Shown here: one piece after another, positions 17,287 through 27,100 of the stretch
Numbering within the stretch: position 1 is the stretch's first letter
Layout of the letters: every line of letters begins with the position of its first letter
From: UBA5239 sp040394635
GTDB lineage: Bacteria > Verrucomicrobiota > Lentisphaeria > Victivallales > Victivallaceae
NCBI GenBank assembly: GCA_040394635.1
Contig: JBEBRW010000029.1
Location: forward strand, 1 to 64,000
Length of the DNA: 64,000 nucleotides
Reading direction: 5' to 3'
Notes under the pieces: generated by a model
Seen by the model: only the letters and a program-made list of their open reading frames with translations
Databases searched by the model: none
Told to the model about the DNA's origin: nothing
Program-made: the position numbers and the translations under genes

Positions 17287-18153
17287 ATGAAAGACAAATT
17301 AAAAATCATTTGCGACATCCTGGGATCATTGGAACAATACCGGCAGATAAAATTTTCCTGGCGTTTTGTCAATCCTTCGTTCAGCCGTCTCATCCCGACA
17401 CAATATGCGTACCACCGCGGCGATTTTTGCATACAGACGAAAGAAACGCCCTGCTGGAGGCTGGATAAATGCATCGAGGAACACCAGCGCAAGGGATTTC
17501 TGCGGGCACTGCAGGAGCGTCAGCCATTTATCGTTCATTGTCACGCGGGAGCGGTGGAGCTGGCGGTGCCGGTTTTTGTCGACAACGCCCTGATGGGTGT
17601 GCTTTATGCCGGTGTTTTCCGCGATGCCCGGGGGACCACTTACTCGATGCTGAACGCGGAATACGCCAGGTTGCCGCTTGCCGACGAAAAAGAACTTCAT
17701 AAACTGGGAGAACTTCTGGTCAAGATCATCCGGGCAGTGATGGGGGAACCGGACGTGCCGGAAACAACGCCCCTGTTATTGCCGGATATTCAGGAGTTGT
17801 TGCCGGATATTCAGGCGTCGGATGAAAGGCTGTACCGGGCCTGGGTTTATATGGGCGCGCACTGCAATAAGAAACTTACCGCCGACAAAGTAGCGGCACA
17901 AGTGAAAATGAGTACATCCCGCTTTCTCCACCTGTTCAGCGAACAGATGCCGTATTCGTTTCACAATACCCTGACCCGGATACGGTTGATTCAGGCGCAA
18001 CGCATGATCGAAGGCACCACGTTGTCATTCGGCCATATCGCGGAAAGTACCGGCTTTGCCGATCACAGCCGCATGACTGCGCTTTTTAAGCGTTACCTCG
18101 GCAAGACTCCGTCTCAAATGCGCCAGAGCCGGAATATCAACGTATGTCAATGA
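17287..18153 (+). CDS. AraC-family regulator with PocR-type sensor domain
   Basis: The 288-aa protein has a PocR-like ligand-sensing domain (about 15-160: CWRLDKCIEEHQRKG..., IVHCHAGAVELAVPVFVDNALMGVLYAG) and a C-terminal AraC double helix-turn-helix (about 190-285: LTADKVAAQVKMSTSRFLHLF and FGHIAESTGFADHSRMTALFKRYLGKTPSQMR). The Cys/His pattern in the sensor is typical of PocR domains, which often bind small metabolites. It is divergent from the pseudopilin/glycan-protein pair at 12956-17171 and probably regulates it. No ribosome site is seen before the ATG. Confidence 0.92.
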   Translation: MKDKLKIICDILGSLEQYRQIKFSWRFVNPSFSRLIPTQYAYHRGDFCIQTKETPCWRLDKCIEEHQRKGFLRALQERQPFIVHCHAGAVELAVPVFVDNALMGVLYAGVFRDARGTTYSMLNAEYARLPLADEKELHKLGELLVKIIRAVMGEPDVPETTPLLLPDIQELLPDIQASDERLYRAWVYMGAHCNKKLTADKVAAQVKMSTSRFLHLFSEQMPYSFHNTLTRIRLIQAQRMIEGTTLSFGHIAESTGFADHSRMTALFKRYLGKTPSQMRQSRNINVCQ

Positions 18154-18214
18154 ACAGGAGCGGAACGGACTGTTTTTCTCCACCGCTGAAATTTATCAAT
18201 TCCAGCCGGGGCAG

Positions 18215-19033
18215 CTACGAGAGGCGGTAGCGGCCGGGCGTGATGCCGGTGGCTTCGCGAAAGCGCCGGACGAAATACACCTCGCCGGAGAAACCGCAAC
18301 GGCCGGCGATTTCCTTCATCTGCAATGTGGTGGTACTCAGCAGCATTTTCGCCATGCCGATCCGGCATTCGAGCAGGTATTCCTGAAAAGTACGGCCGGA
18401 TTTTTCCTTGAAAAGCTGCGAGAGATAGGACGGGTTCAGATTGAACTTCCGCGCGATGAATTCCCGATCGATGTCGCCGCTGAAATGGCGCTCGATATAA
18501 CTGCTGATCTGCTCAAAGGTTGCAGTCGATTTGTTTGGGGATTTCGCGACATATTTCCGGCACTCATCCAGAGCCAGCGAAATAGCGGCCTTGACCAGGT
18601 GCGGGATATGCCCTCCCCCGGCGGCGTCCGGGTCGGACAGCGCAGCGAAAACCCCGGTCAGGGCCGCCCCCGGCGCGTGTCCGGTATGGAAAAACTCCGT
18701 CTGCGGCCACGGGTTGTGCGGCTGGCCCGCCTTGATCTTGTAGTCGACCAGCCGCAGGTAATTCCCGCGCGGGATAATACAGAGAAAACGGTGTGAATGG
18801 CTGAACGACACGTATTCCCAAATGTATTTGCGGATCAGATACGCGTCGCCCGGCCGCAGAATCACGGTTTCGAGTTTGCCGTTCAGCGACATCGGCTCGT
18901 GCTTTTCGCCCTCCACCACCATCAAAAAACGGTCATACGGCGAATGCTGCGAGTACGCATCGCATTTGACCACACCATCCGGCAGATAAAAATTCCCGAT
19001 CGGCATATTCAGAGCTTTTTCCAATACTTCCAT
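18215..19033 (-). CDS. AraC-family transcriptional regulator
   Basis: The protein (272 aa from the ATG at 19033) has an AraC cupin-type sensor region (about 20-110, with ETVILRPGDAYLIRKYIWEYVSF) and a C-terminal helix-turn-helix pair (about 170-270, with DREFIARKFNLNPSYLSQLFKEKSG and MKEIAGRCGFSGEVYFVRRFREATGITPGRYR). An upstream in-frame ATG at 19087 would add 18 residues with no family match, so the shorter start is preferred. It is divergent from the sialidase-fold gene at 19141 and is its likely regulator. Confidence 0.92.
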   Translation of the reverse strand: MEVLEKALNMPIGNFYLPDGVVKCDAYSQHSPYDRFLMVVEGEKHEPMSLNGKLETVILRPGDAYLIRKYIWEYVSFSHSHRFLCIIPRGNYLRLVDYKIKAGQPHNPWPQTEFFHTGHAPGAALTGVFAALSDPDAAGGGHIPHLVKAAISLALDECRKYVAKSPNKSTATFEQISSYIERHFSGDIDREFIARKFNLNPSYLSQLFKEKSGRTFQEYLLECRIGMAKMLLSTTTLQMKEIAGRCGFSGEVYFVRRFREATGITPGRYRLS

Positions 19034-19075
19034 AATAAATCCAATATTCCGTATATTAATATTACATCGCGAATA

Positions 19076-19104
19076 TTGTTTAATCAAGTATTCAGCTGTA
19101 TAAT
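19076..19104 (+). promoter_or_regulatory. Sigma-70-type promoter of the sialidase-fold gene
   Basis: TTGTTT at 19076-19081, a 17-base spacer and TATAAT at 19099-19104 lie about 37 bases upstream of the start codon at 19141. The -10 is perfect; the -35 matches weakly. Confidence 0.6.
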
Positions 19105-19140
19105 CTATATAACAAAACGTTTACCAGAAGGAGAAATCCG

Positions 19141-20292
19141 ATGAAAAAGTATTCAGAAGAAGCATTCGTCCCACAGGCCATGAGCGACCGGTTCGCACCG
19201 TCCAACCGCAAACACCAGGGAATTCCCGGCATCCAAATTCTGCCGTCCGGGCGGCTTTTCGCCACCTGGTACGCAGGAACCGAACCCGGCGAGGGCCCCG
19301 GCAATTACGTGCCGCTGAGCACCAGCAGCGATGGCGGACGCTCATGGCGCGAGATCCAGGTCGTGGCTCCCATCCGTACCGAACAGGAACGCGCCTACGA
19401 TCCAGTGCTGTGGCTGGACCCGCAGGGGCGTTTGTGGTGGTTCTGGGCCCAGACCACCACCGAGAAACTGGGCAGTATCTTCGACGGCCGCCCCGGTACC
19501 TGGGCCGTCTGCTGCGCCCATCCCGATACGGACACCCCCGTGTGGAGCGCCCCGCGACGACTCGGCGACGGCGTGATGATGAATAAGCCCACGGTCCTGG
19601 CCGACGGCTCGTGGCTGCTGCCGATATCGTTGTGGAGCTGTTACCCCGACCGCATCCTGCCGGAGCTGGATGCCGTTTCCAAGGCAAATTTCCTGCATAC
19701 CAAAGATAACGGCCAGACATTCGAGCTGATCGTCGGCGCCCGGATCGCCGACCCGAAGCACCGCAGTTTCGACGAACACATGGTAATCGAGCGCCATGAC
19801 GGTTCGTGGTGGCTGCTGATCCGCGGTTGCCTCCCGGGCATCTGGGAAAGCTTCAGCAATGATCGTGGCAAGACATGGAGCGAGCCCGGCCCCGCAGTTT
19901 TCGACGGCCCGAACTCGCGCTTCGCCATCCGCCGCCTGAAGTCCGGCAAACTGGTCATGATCAACCACCGGGTTCTGTACCGCCTGCCCGGCGACACCTC
20001 GCTGGGAAGCTGGTCACCCCGCAACAACCTGACCGCGTGGCTCTCCGAAGACGACGGTCAAACCTGGGACGGCGGCCTCCTGATCGATCCGCGCGACCAG
20101 GTTTCCTATCCGGATATCACCGAGGGGGAAGACGGCTTCCTGTATCTGGTGTACGACCACGCCCGGACCGCACACGGACAGATCATCATGGCGCGCTTCA
20201 CCGAGGCCGACATCCAGGCGGGCGACCTGATCACCCCCGGATCGTACCTGAATCTGCTGATTGACGCTTTTGCAACTTCTCAAAAATCCTAA
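19141..20292 (+). CDS. Sialidase-fold (BNR/Asp-box) exo-glycosidase-like protein
   Basis: The 383-aa protein has three Asp boxes, SSDGGRSW (about 61), SNDRGKTW (about 240) and SEDDGQTW (about 303), which mark a six-bladed sialidase propeller. The usual Arg triad cannot be assigned with certainty by eye, though RxAYDPVLW and RFAIRRL are candidates. It has no signal peptide, so it should be cytoplasmic, unlike extracellular sialidases. AGAAGGAG precedes the ATG. Divergent AraC and downstream ROK and MFS genes suggest intracellular processing of an imported sugar acid or oligosaccharide. True sialidase activity is uncertain. Confidence 0.8.
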   Translation: MKKYSEEAFVPQAMSDRFAPSNRKHQGIPGIQILPSGRLFATWYAGTEPGEGPGNYVPLSTSSDGGRSWREIQVVAPIRTEQERAYDPVLWLDPQGRLWWFWAQTTTEKLGSIFDGRPGTWAVCCAHPDTDTPVWSAPRRLGDGVMMNKPTVLADGSWLLPISLWSCYPDRILPELDAVSKANFLHTKDNGQTFELIVGARIADPKHRSFDEHMVIERHDGSWWLLIRGCLPGIWESFSNDRGKTWSEPGPAVFDGPNSRFAIRRLKSGKLVMINHRVLYRLPGDTSLGSWSPRNNLTAWLSEDDGQTWDGGLLIDPRDQVSYPDITEGEDGFLYLVYDHARTAHGQIIMARFTEADIQAGDLITPGSYLNLLIDAFATSQKS

Positions 20293-20434
20293 ACAGGAGT
20301 ACAAGCATGGAAAAAAATCTTTAAACCGCGGAGTTTCTCGCATTTATTTTCCATTATTGATTCTTCTGCATTTGCATTCTTCCGGCTAATGCGTTATATT
20401 GCATCACTTATTAAAAGTATTATCATAAGTATCA

Positions 20435-21475
20435 ATGAACGCTATTACTGGAAATTCATCGCGGCTGAAGGAGCTGAATACGGAGCGGGTGCGGGAGGCC
20501 TTGAAGAAGGCTGGAAGCGCTACCAAGCTTCAGCTTGCGCAGGCCACCGGATTGAGTGTCGCCACTTGCGGCAATATTCTCGCGGGATTGCTTGCAACGG
20601 GTGAAGTTACGGAAGAATCGCTGCTGGAATCCAGCGGCGGACGTCCGGCCAGGACCTACGCTTATGATTTCCGTTATTCCATGCTGGCGCTGCTGCACCT
20701 CGGCAAGGAATCCGGGATTCGAGTGCTGACCTGTACGGTGGCAGATGCCGCCGGCAGAACCGTGGAGCGCAAATCGAAAATCCTGCCGCAAATCACTTTG
20801 GACGTCATCGCAAACGCGTTGAAACGCATTCTGCAGAAGTATCCGGCGGTCAAAGTCGCGGCGGTGTCCTACCCGGGCGTGGTGAATGATGGGGTCATCG
20901 ACCCCGCGCTCGGCGATCTCGAGGAACTATTCGGGTGCGACCTGAAAGGGGGACTGGAACAGTGCCTGCCGCTCAAGGTCTCGGTGGAAAACGACATGAA
21001 CCTGGCCGCGCTGGGTTATTTCCGCAATCATAATTGTCCGCCGGAGTCGAGCTTGTCGTACCTGGCGTTTTTCGACCAGATTCTGCCGGGGTGCGGCAGC
21101 ATCATCAACGGTCGCCTGACCCGAGGGAGCCGCGGCTTCGCCGGCGAGGTCACCTGGCTGCCCTTCGGTTCGACGCCGGAGAAGCTGTACCGGGAACTAT
21201 TGACCCGCCCGGGCGCGGTCCGCCAGATTTCGCGGACGATTCTCACGCTGACGGCGGTGTTGAACCCGGATACCGTGGTGCTCTGCGGCAAAATGTTTGT
21301 CGATCACTCACTGCAGCAGGAGATTGCCGATGCCTGCCGGAAACCCTCGATCGAAGCATTTCTGCCGGAACTGGTTTTCGCCAAAGACTGGATGGACGAC
21401 ATCATGGCAGGGCTGCGCGAATGTGCCATGGAGCTGCTCCGCTGTCCGATACGACTTATACGAATTGAAAATTGA
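20435..21475 (+). CDS. ROK-family transcriptional repressor
   Basis: The 346-aa protein has an N-terminal winged helix (about 8-70: NTERVREALKKAGSATKLQLAQATGLSVATCGNILAGLLATGEV) and a ROK sugar-kinase-like fold (about 85-340: SYPGVVNDGVI, VENDMNLAALGY, RGSRGFAGEVTWLPFG). The CxCGxxGC zinc motif of ROK glucokinases is absent, and so is a clear ATP-binding DxGxT, so it is a regulator rather than a kinase. It lies between the sialidase-fold gene and an MFS transporter. Its last codons and stop fall inside the left arm of a heptad inverted-repeat element that begins at 21463. Confidence 0.87.
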   Translation: MNAITGNSSRLKELNTERVREALKKAGSATKLQLAQATGLSVATCGNILAGLLATGEVTEESLLESSGGRPARTYAYDFRYSMLALLHLGKESGIRVLTCTVADAAGRTVERKSKILPQITLDVIANALKRILQKYPAVKVAAVSYPGVVNDGVIDPALGDLEELFGCDLKGGLEQCLPLKVSVENDMNLAALGYFRNHNCPPESSLSYLAFFDQILPGCGSIINGRLTRGSRGFAGEVTWLPFGSTPEKLYRELLTRPGAVRQISRTILTLTAVLNPDTVVLCGKMFVDHSLQQEIADACRKPSIEAFLPELVFAKDWMDDIMAGLRECAMELLRCPIRLIRIEN

Positions 21476-21603
21476 AAATGGAAAATGGAAAATGGAAAAT
21501 TATGAGACAATAATACTTAATCGTAGATTTAAGATAAAAATGAGGGTTAAAGGGAGTCTTCCCTTTCCGCAATTTTCAACTTTCAATTTTCAATTTTCAA
21601 TTT
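21463..21603. repeat. Inverted-repeat element with 7-bp period arms (copy A)
   Basis: The left arm (21463-21501) and right arm (21571-21603) are inverted copies made of 7-base units of the type AATTGAA or AATGGAA, around a 69-base centre. A second hairpin with 7-bp arms (21549-21555 with 21560-21566) lies inside. The left arm supplies the last codons and the stop of the ROK gene. A related element is at 50779-50864. Confidence 0.7.
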
Positions 21604-21622
21604 AAATAACCTTGAGGAAAAA

Positions 21623-22819
21623 ATGTATTCGTTACTGCTCGCCATCATCTATCTCGCCTTTATCAGCCTCGGGTTGCCGGATTCACTGCTGGGTTCGGCC
21701 TGGCCGGTGCTGTATACGCAGCTTGACGTCCCGATCGCGTTTGCGGGCATCCTGACCTTTATCATCTCCTGCGGAACCGTGTTTTCCAGCCTGATGTCCG
21801 ACCGGCTGACGCGCCGCTTCGGCGCCGGATTGGTGACCGCTTTCAGCGTGCTCATGACGGTGGTGGCGCTGTTCGGATTCTCGTGTTCGAGCGCGTTCTG
21901 GATGTTGTGTCTCTGGGCGATTCCGTACGGGCTCGGCGCGGGCGCGGTGGATGCCGCTCTGAATAACTACGTGGCGCTGCATTATACGCAACGGCACATG
22001 CACTGGCTGCACTGTTTCTGGGGCGTGGGGGTTTCGATCAGCCCGTATATCATGAGTTCGTGCCTGATGTCGGGCGCGGGCTGGCAGGCGGGCTACCGCT
22101 GGGTAGCGATCCTGCAGGCGATCCTGACCGCTTTTCTCTTTATCAGTTTGCCGCTCTGGAAAAACCGCCGCAATGAAGTCGTACCGGAGGAAACGGCTGC
22201 TGACAAGCCGGAAACCGCCGCAATGGGCGTCAGCGGCGCGCTTAAAATTCCCGGCGTCAAGGAAGTACTGGTTGGATTTTTCTGTTATTGTGCGCTGGAA
22301 AGTTCGACCGGGTTGTGGGCGAGCAGTTACCTGGTGCTGAACCGGGGCATCGCGGCGGAAGTGGCGGCGAGGTGGGCGTCGCTGTTCTACCTCGGAATCA
22401 CCGTCGGGCGCTTTCTCTCCGGGACCATCGCCAACCGGCTCACCGACCGGAGCATCATCCGCCTCGGGCTGTCGCTGATCGGGCTCGGCGTACTCGCGAT
22501 CCTGATCCCCTCCACGCCGCAAATCATACCGCTAACGGGACTGGTCATCATCGGGCTCGGCTGCGCCCCGGTTTACCCGGCGATCATCCACGAAACCCCG
22601 GCGAACTTCGGAGCCGAAAACTCACAGGCGGTCATCGGCATCCAGATGGCGGGCGCGTATGTCGGCGCCACGGTCATGCCGCCGCTGTTCGGCCTGGTCG
22701 CCGATTATATCAACATTGGCTGGTACCCGGTCTGGCAGCTGCTGATTCTCGTGCTGATGGTCGTCATGCTGGAGCGGAAAAACCGGATTATCGCAAACCA
22801 CCAAAAAATCAAGGCATGA
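21623..22819 (+). CDS. Major facilitator superfamily transporter
   Basis: The 398-aa membrane protein has about 12 membrane segments and the MFS loop 2-3 motif region SDRLTRRFGAGLV. The two six-helix halves are joined by a charged loop (KNRRNEVVPEETAADKPET, about 180-200). GTIANRLTDRSIIRLGL is the matching motif in the second half. It resembles sugar MFS permeases such as the FucP/YbjJ groups. GAGGA precedes the start. Position after the sialidase-fold and ROK genes suggests import of a sugar or sugar acid; the substrate is not determined. Confidence 0.88.
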   Translation: MYSLLLAIIYLAFISLGLPDSLLGSAWPVLYTQLDVPIAFAGILTFIISCGTVFSSLMSDRLTRRFGAGLVTAFSVLMTVVALFGFSCSSAFWMLCLWAIPYGLGAGAVDAALNNYVALHYTQRHMHWLHCFWGVGVSISPYIMSSCLMSGAGWQAGYRWVAILQAILTAFLFISLPLWKNRRNEVVPEETAADKPETAAMGVSGALKIPGVKEVLVGFFCYCALESSTGLWASSYLVLNRGIAAEVAARWASLFYLGITVGRFLSGTIANRLTDRSIIRLGLSLIGLGVLAILIPSTPQIIPLTGLVIIGLGCAPVYPAIIHETPANFGAENSQAVIGIQMAGAYVGATVMPPLFGLVADYINIGWYPVWQLLILVLMVVMLERKNRIIANHQKIKA

Positions 22820-22863
22820 TGGCAGATAATCCGGCATTTGCAGTTTATCTGCATCTGTTTCTC

Positions 22864-22928
22864 TATAGGACATATAGGATTTTCTGTTTCAGGTTCCTAT
22901 TTGTCCTCCTGGTCCTATCCGTCCTATA
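22864..22928. repeat. Inverted repeat with 9-bp period arms
   Basis: The left arm (22864-22879) has two units of the form TATAGGA; the right arm (22895-22928) has four 9-base units each starting TCCT. The arms can pair. It lies between the MFS gene and the RND promoter and may act as a terminator-like hairpin. Its plan resembles the other short-unit elements of this window, though the unit sequence differs. Confidence 0.55.
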
Positions 22929-22976
22929 AAAGTCACCTCGCCGGATAATTTTTTCAGATTTTTTTTATTTTTTTCT

Positions 22977-23005
22977 TTGACAGTCTGGTAAAGTTGCGAT
23001 ATAAT
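22977..23005 (+). promoter_or_regulatory. Consensus sigma-70 promoter of the RND efflux operon
   Basis: TTGACA at 22977-22982 and TATAAT at 23000-23005 are both perfect hexamers with an ideal 17-base spacer. The start codon follows at 23053 after AGAGGAG. Such a strong promoter suggests control by repression. Confidence 0.9.
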
Positions 23006-23017
23006 AAAGTCACTTTA
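23005..23017. promoter_or_regulatory. Candidate MarR operator overlapping the RND promoter
   Basis: TAAAGT-C-ACTTTA is a 13-base dyad that starts at the last base of the -10 and covers the probable transcription start. A further TAAAGT copy sits in the spacer at 22989-22994. The operon ends with a MarR gene, so autoregulation through this site is a reasonable inference. Confidence 0.5.
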
Positions 23018-23052
23018 CTATCAACCATCTTTCGCATCCAAGAGGAGCTATA

Positions 23053-24126
23053 ATGAAGAAATCGATTTCTATGTTTGTTTTGTTGTTGGCGGTATCGGGA
23101 CTTCCGGCGCAGGAAGCGGCCGTGCCTACGGTCAAAGTATCGCAGGTTTTTGAGGCGGAGGACAACCAGCAGCGGCGTTATACCGGGCTGATTGTGTCCC
23201 CGGCGGTCATCAACCTGGTGGCGCGGGTGGCGGGCGAAATCACCGAGGTCAATTTCAAGGACGGTTCATCGGTGAACGAGGGCCAGGTGCTTTACCGTAT
23301 CGACTCGGTCCAATACGAGGCGGCGGTGAAGGCCGCCGAGGCGGAAATCGCCCAGTGCAATGCCGAACTCGGATATGCCAAAAGCAACTACAACCGTATC
23401 AGCAATCTTGAACGGAGCAATGTGGCCAGCAAGGACGCCATGGAAAACAGCCTGCGGTCGCTGCAGGTCAGCGAGGCCAATCTGCTGGCCGCCGAGGCCG
23501 CGCTCATCACCGCCAGGGATAATCTGAAAAACACCACCATCGTCTCGCCGATTTCGGGCGTGATCGGGGTCACTAATTTCGCCCGCGGCAACTATGTTTC
23601 ACTGAATTCCGGCACGCTGGTGAAGGTGATTCAGACCGATCCGATCCGTGTCAAATTCGCCATCAGCAACCGCGATTTCCTCTCCGGCTTCGGCACCCCA
23701 AAGGCCTTCAATGAAAACGCCTCGATCCGCCTGCGCCTGGCCGACGGCACCCAGTATCCGGTCGAGGGCGACGCCGAGCTGATCAACAACGAAGCCAACC
23801 AGAACACCGATACGCTGCAGGTTTATGCGAAATTCAACAATCCGGACCTGAAGCTTTTCCCCGGCAGCTCCGTCACGGTCATGCTTTCCCGGAAGCAGGC
23901 ACAGAAGCTCCCGGCCATCCTGCCCTCGGCGCTGATGCACGATCGAAACTCCTCGTTTGTTTATGCGCTTGACGAGGCGAACAAGGTTGAGAAACGTACT
24001 GTGGTCCCCGGCAACTCCACCCCGAATGCGCTGTATATCTCGTCCGGGCTGAAAGTCGGTGAGCGCGTGATATCGGACGGCAACCATAAAGCCATGCCCG
24101 GCGCTGCGGTCAATCCGGTCAACTGA
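23053..24126 (+). CDS. RND efflux periplasmic adaptor (membrane fusion protein)
   Basis: The 357-aa protein has a signal peptide ending near LPAQ|EA, then an AcrA-like plan: a lipoyl half (VARVAGEITEVNFKDGSSVNEGQVLYRID), a coiled-coil hairpin (about 85-165, EAEIAQCNAELGYAKSNY...), the second lipoyl half (TTIVSPISGVIGVTNFARGN), a beta barrel and a membrane-proximal part (KLPAILPSALMHDRN). No lipobox cysteine is present. It should link the inner-membrane pump encoded next to an outer-membrane channel. The order adaptor-pump-MarR with tight spacing indicates one operon; no TolC-type gene is in it. Confidence 0.93.
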   Translation: MKKSISMFVLLLAVSGLPAQEAAVPTVKVSQVFEAEDNQQRRYTGLIVSPAVINLVARVAGEITEVNFKDGSSVNEGQVLYRIDSVQYEAAVKAAEAEIAQCNAELGYAKSNYNRISNLERSNVASKDAMENSLRSLQVSEANLLAAEAALITARDNLKNTTIVSPISGVIGVTNFARGNYVSLNSGTLVKVIQTDPIRVKFAISNRDFLSGFGTPKAFNENASIRLRLADGTQYPVEGDAELINNEANQNTDTLQVYAKFNNPDLKLFPGSSVTVMLSRKQAQKLPAILPSALMHDRNSSFVYALDEANKVEKRTVVPGNSTPNALYISSGLKVGERVISDGNHKAMPGAAVNPVN

Positions 24127-24137
24127 GGAGATAAACG

Positions 24138-27100
24138 ATGTTCTCAAAAATATTCATTGAACGCCCCAAACTGGCGATGGTGGTCAGCCTCGTCATGGTG
24201 ATTTCCGGGCTGATCTCCATCAACCGGCTGCCGGTCGCGGAGTATCCGGAAATCGCGCCGCCCACGCTGTACGTGTTCTGCAATTACGCGGGCGCCGGCA
24301 GCCAGGTGGTCACGGATACCGTGGGCACGCCGATCGAAGACGAAATCAACGGGGTGGAGGACCTGCTCTATTTCTCGTCCAGCAGCGACAATAACGGGCT
24401 GTATATCTGTACGGTCACCTTCAATTCGGGAACCGACAGCGACATCGCCATGGTCAATTTGCAGAACGCGATCAAGCGCGCCGAGCCGCGCCTGCCCACC
24501 GAGGTCGTCCGCGAGGGCATCACGGTCATGAAGCGAAGCAGCGACATGCTCGCCGTTTATGCGTTCCAGACCGACGGTACCAGCATGAATCTGGTGGAAC
24601 TGAACAATTATCTGGACTCCAACATCAAGGATGCGCTCACCCGTATCGACGGTGTGTCGCAGATCGAAATCTGGTCGCTGCAGAACTACGCCATGCGCAT
24701 CTGGCTCGATCCGCTGCGCATCTCCGCTCTCGGCCTCTCCGTGTCGGATATCACGTCGGCGATCGGGAGTCAGAACATCCAGGCGGCGGCCGGCGACATC
24801 GGCTCCGAAAACAGCAACGATTATATCACGTACAAACTGAACGTCCAGGGCCGCCTGGTCACCGCCGAAGAGTTCGGCGACATCGTCATCCGCCGCGACA
24901 CCGACAACAGCGTCATTTACCTGAAGGACGTCGCCCGCGTCGAGCTGGGCTCGAGCTCCTACACCGGCGGCGACTTCCTCAACGAAAAGCCCGTCATCGC
25001 CATGGGTATCTACCGCTCCACGGACGCCAACGCATTGGCGACCATGAACAAAATCAAGGCGGAACTCTCGGTATGGGAAACACGTTTCCCCGCCGGGGTC
25101 TCCAGCATCCTGGCCTATGACCCGACCGAATTCATCGAAATTTCCATGCTGGAAATCCTCACCACGATCATCGCCGCGCTGGTGCTGGTCGTACTGATCA
25201 CCTACATCTTCCTGCAGGACTGGCGGGCCACGCTGATTCCGGGGATCGCGATTCCCGTGGCGCTGCTCGGCACGCTGCCATTTCTGCTGCTGCTGGGATT
25301 CAGCATCAACGTGCTGACCATGTTCGGGCTGATCCTGGTCATCGGCTCGCTGGTGGACGACGCCATCGTGGTGGTGGAAAACGCCCAGTCGCTGATGACG
25401 CGCGAAAACCTCGATCCCAAGGCCGCCGCGCTCAAGTCCATGGATCAGATCACCGGGGCGATCATCGCCACGACCATGGTCACGGTGGCCTGTTATGCGC
25501 CATTGATTTTCTATGCGGGAATGGTGGGCAAAATCTATATGCAGTTCGCCGTCAGTATGTGTATTGCGCTGTGCCTCTCGACGGTCGTGGCGCTGACGCT
25601 CAGTCCTGCTTTGTGCGCGCTGATCCTGCGGAAACCGCCGGAGCGCTCTCCGAAAATCTTCCTGCCCTTCAACGTAGTAATGGACGGCAGCCGCAAATTC
25701 TACCTGTGGGGCGTCGGAATCCTGGTGCGCCGCTCGATCACCACGCTGGTTCTGCTGGTCATCACGTTCATCGCTATCTACTGGATTTATGACCGGATTC
25801 CCTCCTCGTTCCTGCCGGACGAAGACAAGGGAGCCATCATCTGCAACGTCGAACTGCCACGCGGCGCCTCGCAGAGCCGGACACTGGCCGCCAACGCCGA
25901 AATTCAGCAGAAACTGAAAGGCATCAAGGGCATCAAAAACGTCCTGACCGTGTGCGGATTCAGCATCATGTCCGGCTCCGGCGAAAACACCGGGCTGGCC
26001 ATCATCGTGCTGGAACACTGGGACAAACGCAAGACGCCGGACCAAAGCCTCGGCGCGATCATGACAGAGGTGAACAAACGCCTCAGCACCATCGCGTCCG
26101 CACAGATTCTCGCTTTCGCGCCGCCCGCCATCGACATCGGCGACTCCAACGGCGTGACCTTCAACATCTGCGGCATCGGCGACATCGACCTCTATGAATT
26201 CGCCGAGGTCTCCCGGACGTTCTCCGGCGCACTGAACGCCGACCCGCGCGTCATGTACGCTTCCACCTCGTTCAATGCCGACACGCCGCAGCTTTATTTC
26301 GACCTCGACCGCGCCAAAGCGGAATCGCTGGGCGTCCGGACCGATGCCATTTTCTCGACACTGCAGGGCAAGCTCGCGTCCTATTATGTGAACGACTTCA
26401 ACCTCTACGGCAAGTCCTACTACGTCAAAATTCAATCGGACAGCGAGTTCCGCGCCTCCGAAAACGACATCCTGGAAATTCAAGTCCCGAACAGCAGCGG
26501 CGAAATGGTCCCCCTGCGCTCCCTCGGCACGCTGCGCCATATCGTCGGCCCCAGCCGGATTTCCCGCTTCAACAAAATGATCAGCGCCGAAATGAGCCTG
26601 CAGGGCCTTCCCGGCACCAGCTCCGGCGACCTGATGCGGCTCATCGAAAACACCGAACTGCCGCCGGAATACCACATCGAGTGGACCGGCGTCAGTTATC
26701 AGGAACGCGAGAACGAAGGGCAGATTTTCTACCTCCTCGCCCTTGCCGGAATTTTCGCCTATCTCTTCCTGGTGGGCCAGTACGAAAGCTGGAGCATCCC
26801 GATGCCGGTCATGCTCTCGGTGACATTCGCCCTGCTGGGCGCCTGGCTCGGGCTGTTTCTGACCGGCCAGACCTTCAGTATTTACGCGCAGTTGGGGATG
26901 GTCATGCTGATCGGCCTGGCGGCGAAAAACGCGATTCTCATGGTCGAGTTTTCCAAGACGGAGCGTGAGAGCGGACTGCCGATTGCCGAGGCGGCCATGA
27001 ACGGCGCCAACCTGCGTTACCGGGCGGTGCTCATGACCGCGTGGAGCTTCCTGCTCGGCGTGCTGCCGCTGGTGATCGCCACCGGCGCGGGCGCGGAGAG

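Noticed and set aside
20308..20325. Five-codon frame MEKNL after a ribosome-like site downstream of the sialidase-fold gene
   Set aside because: Probably a chance start or remnant; nothing follows in frame.
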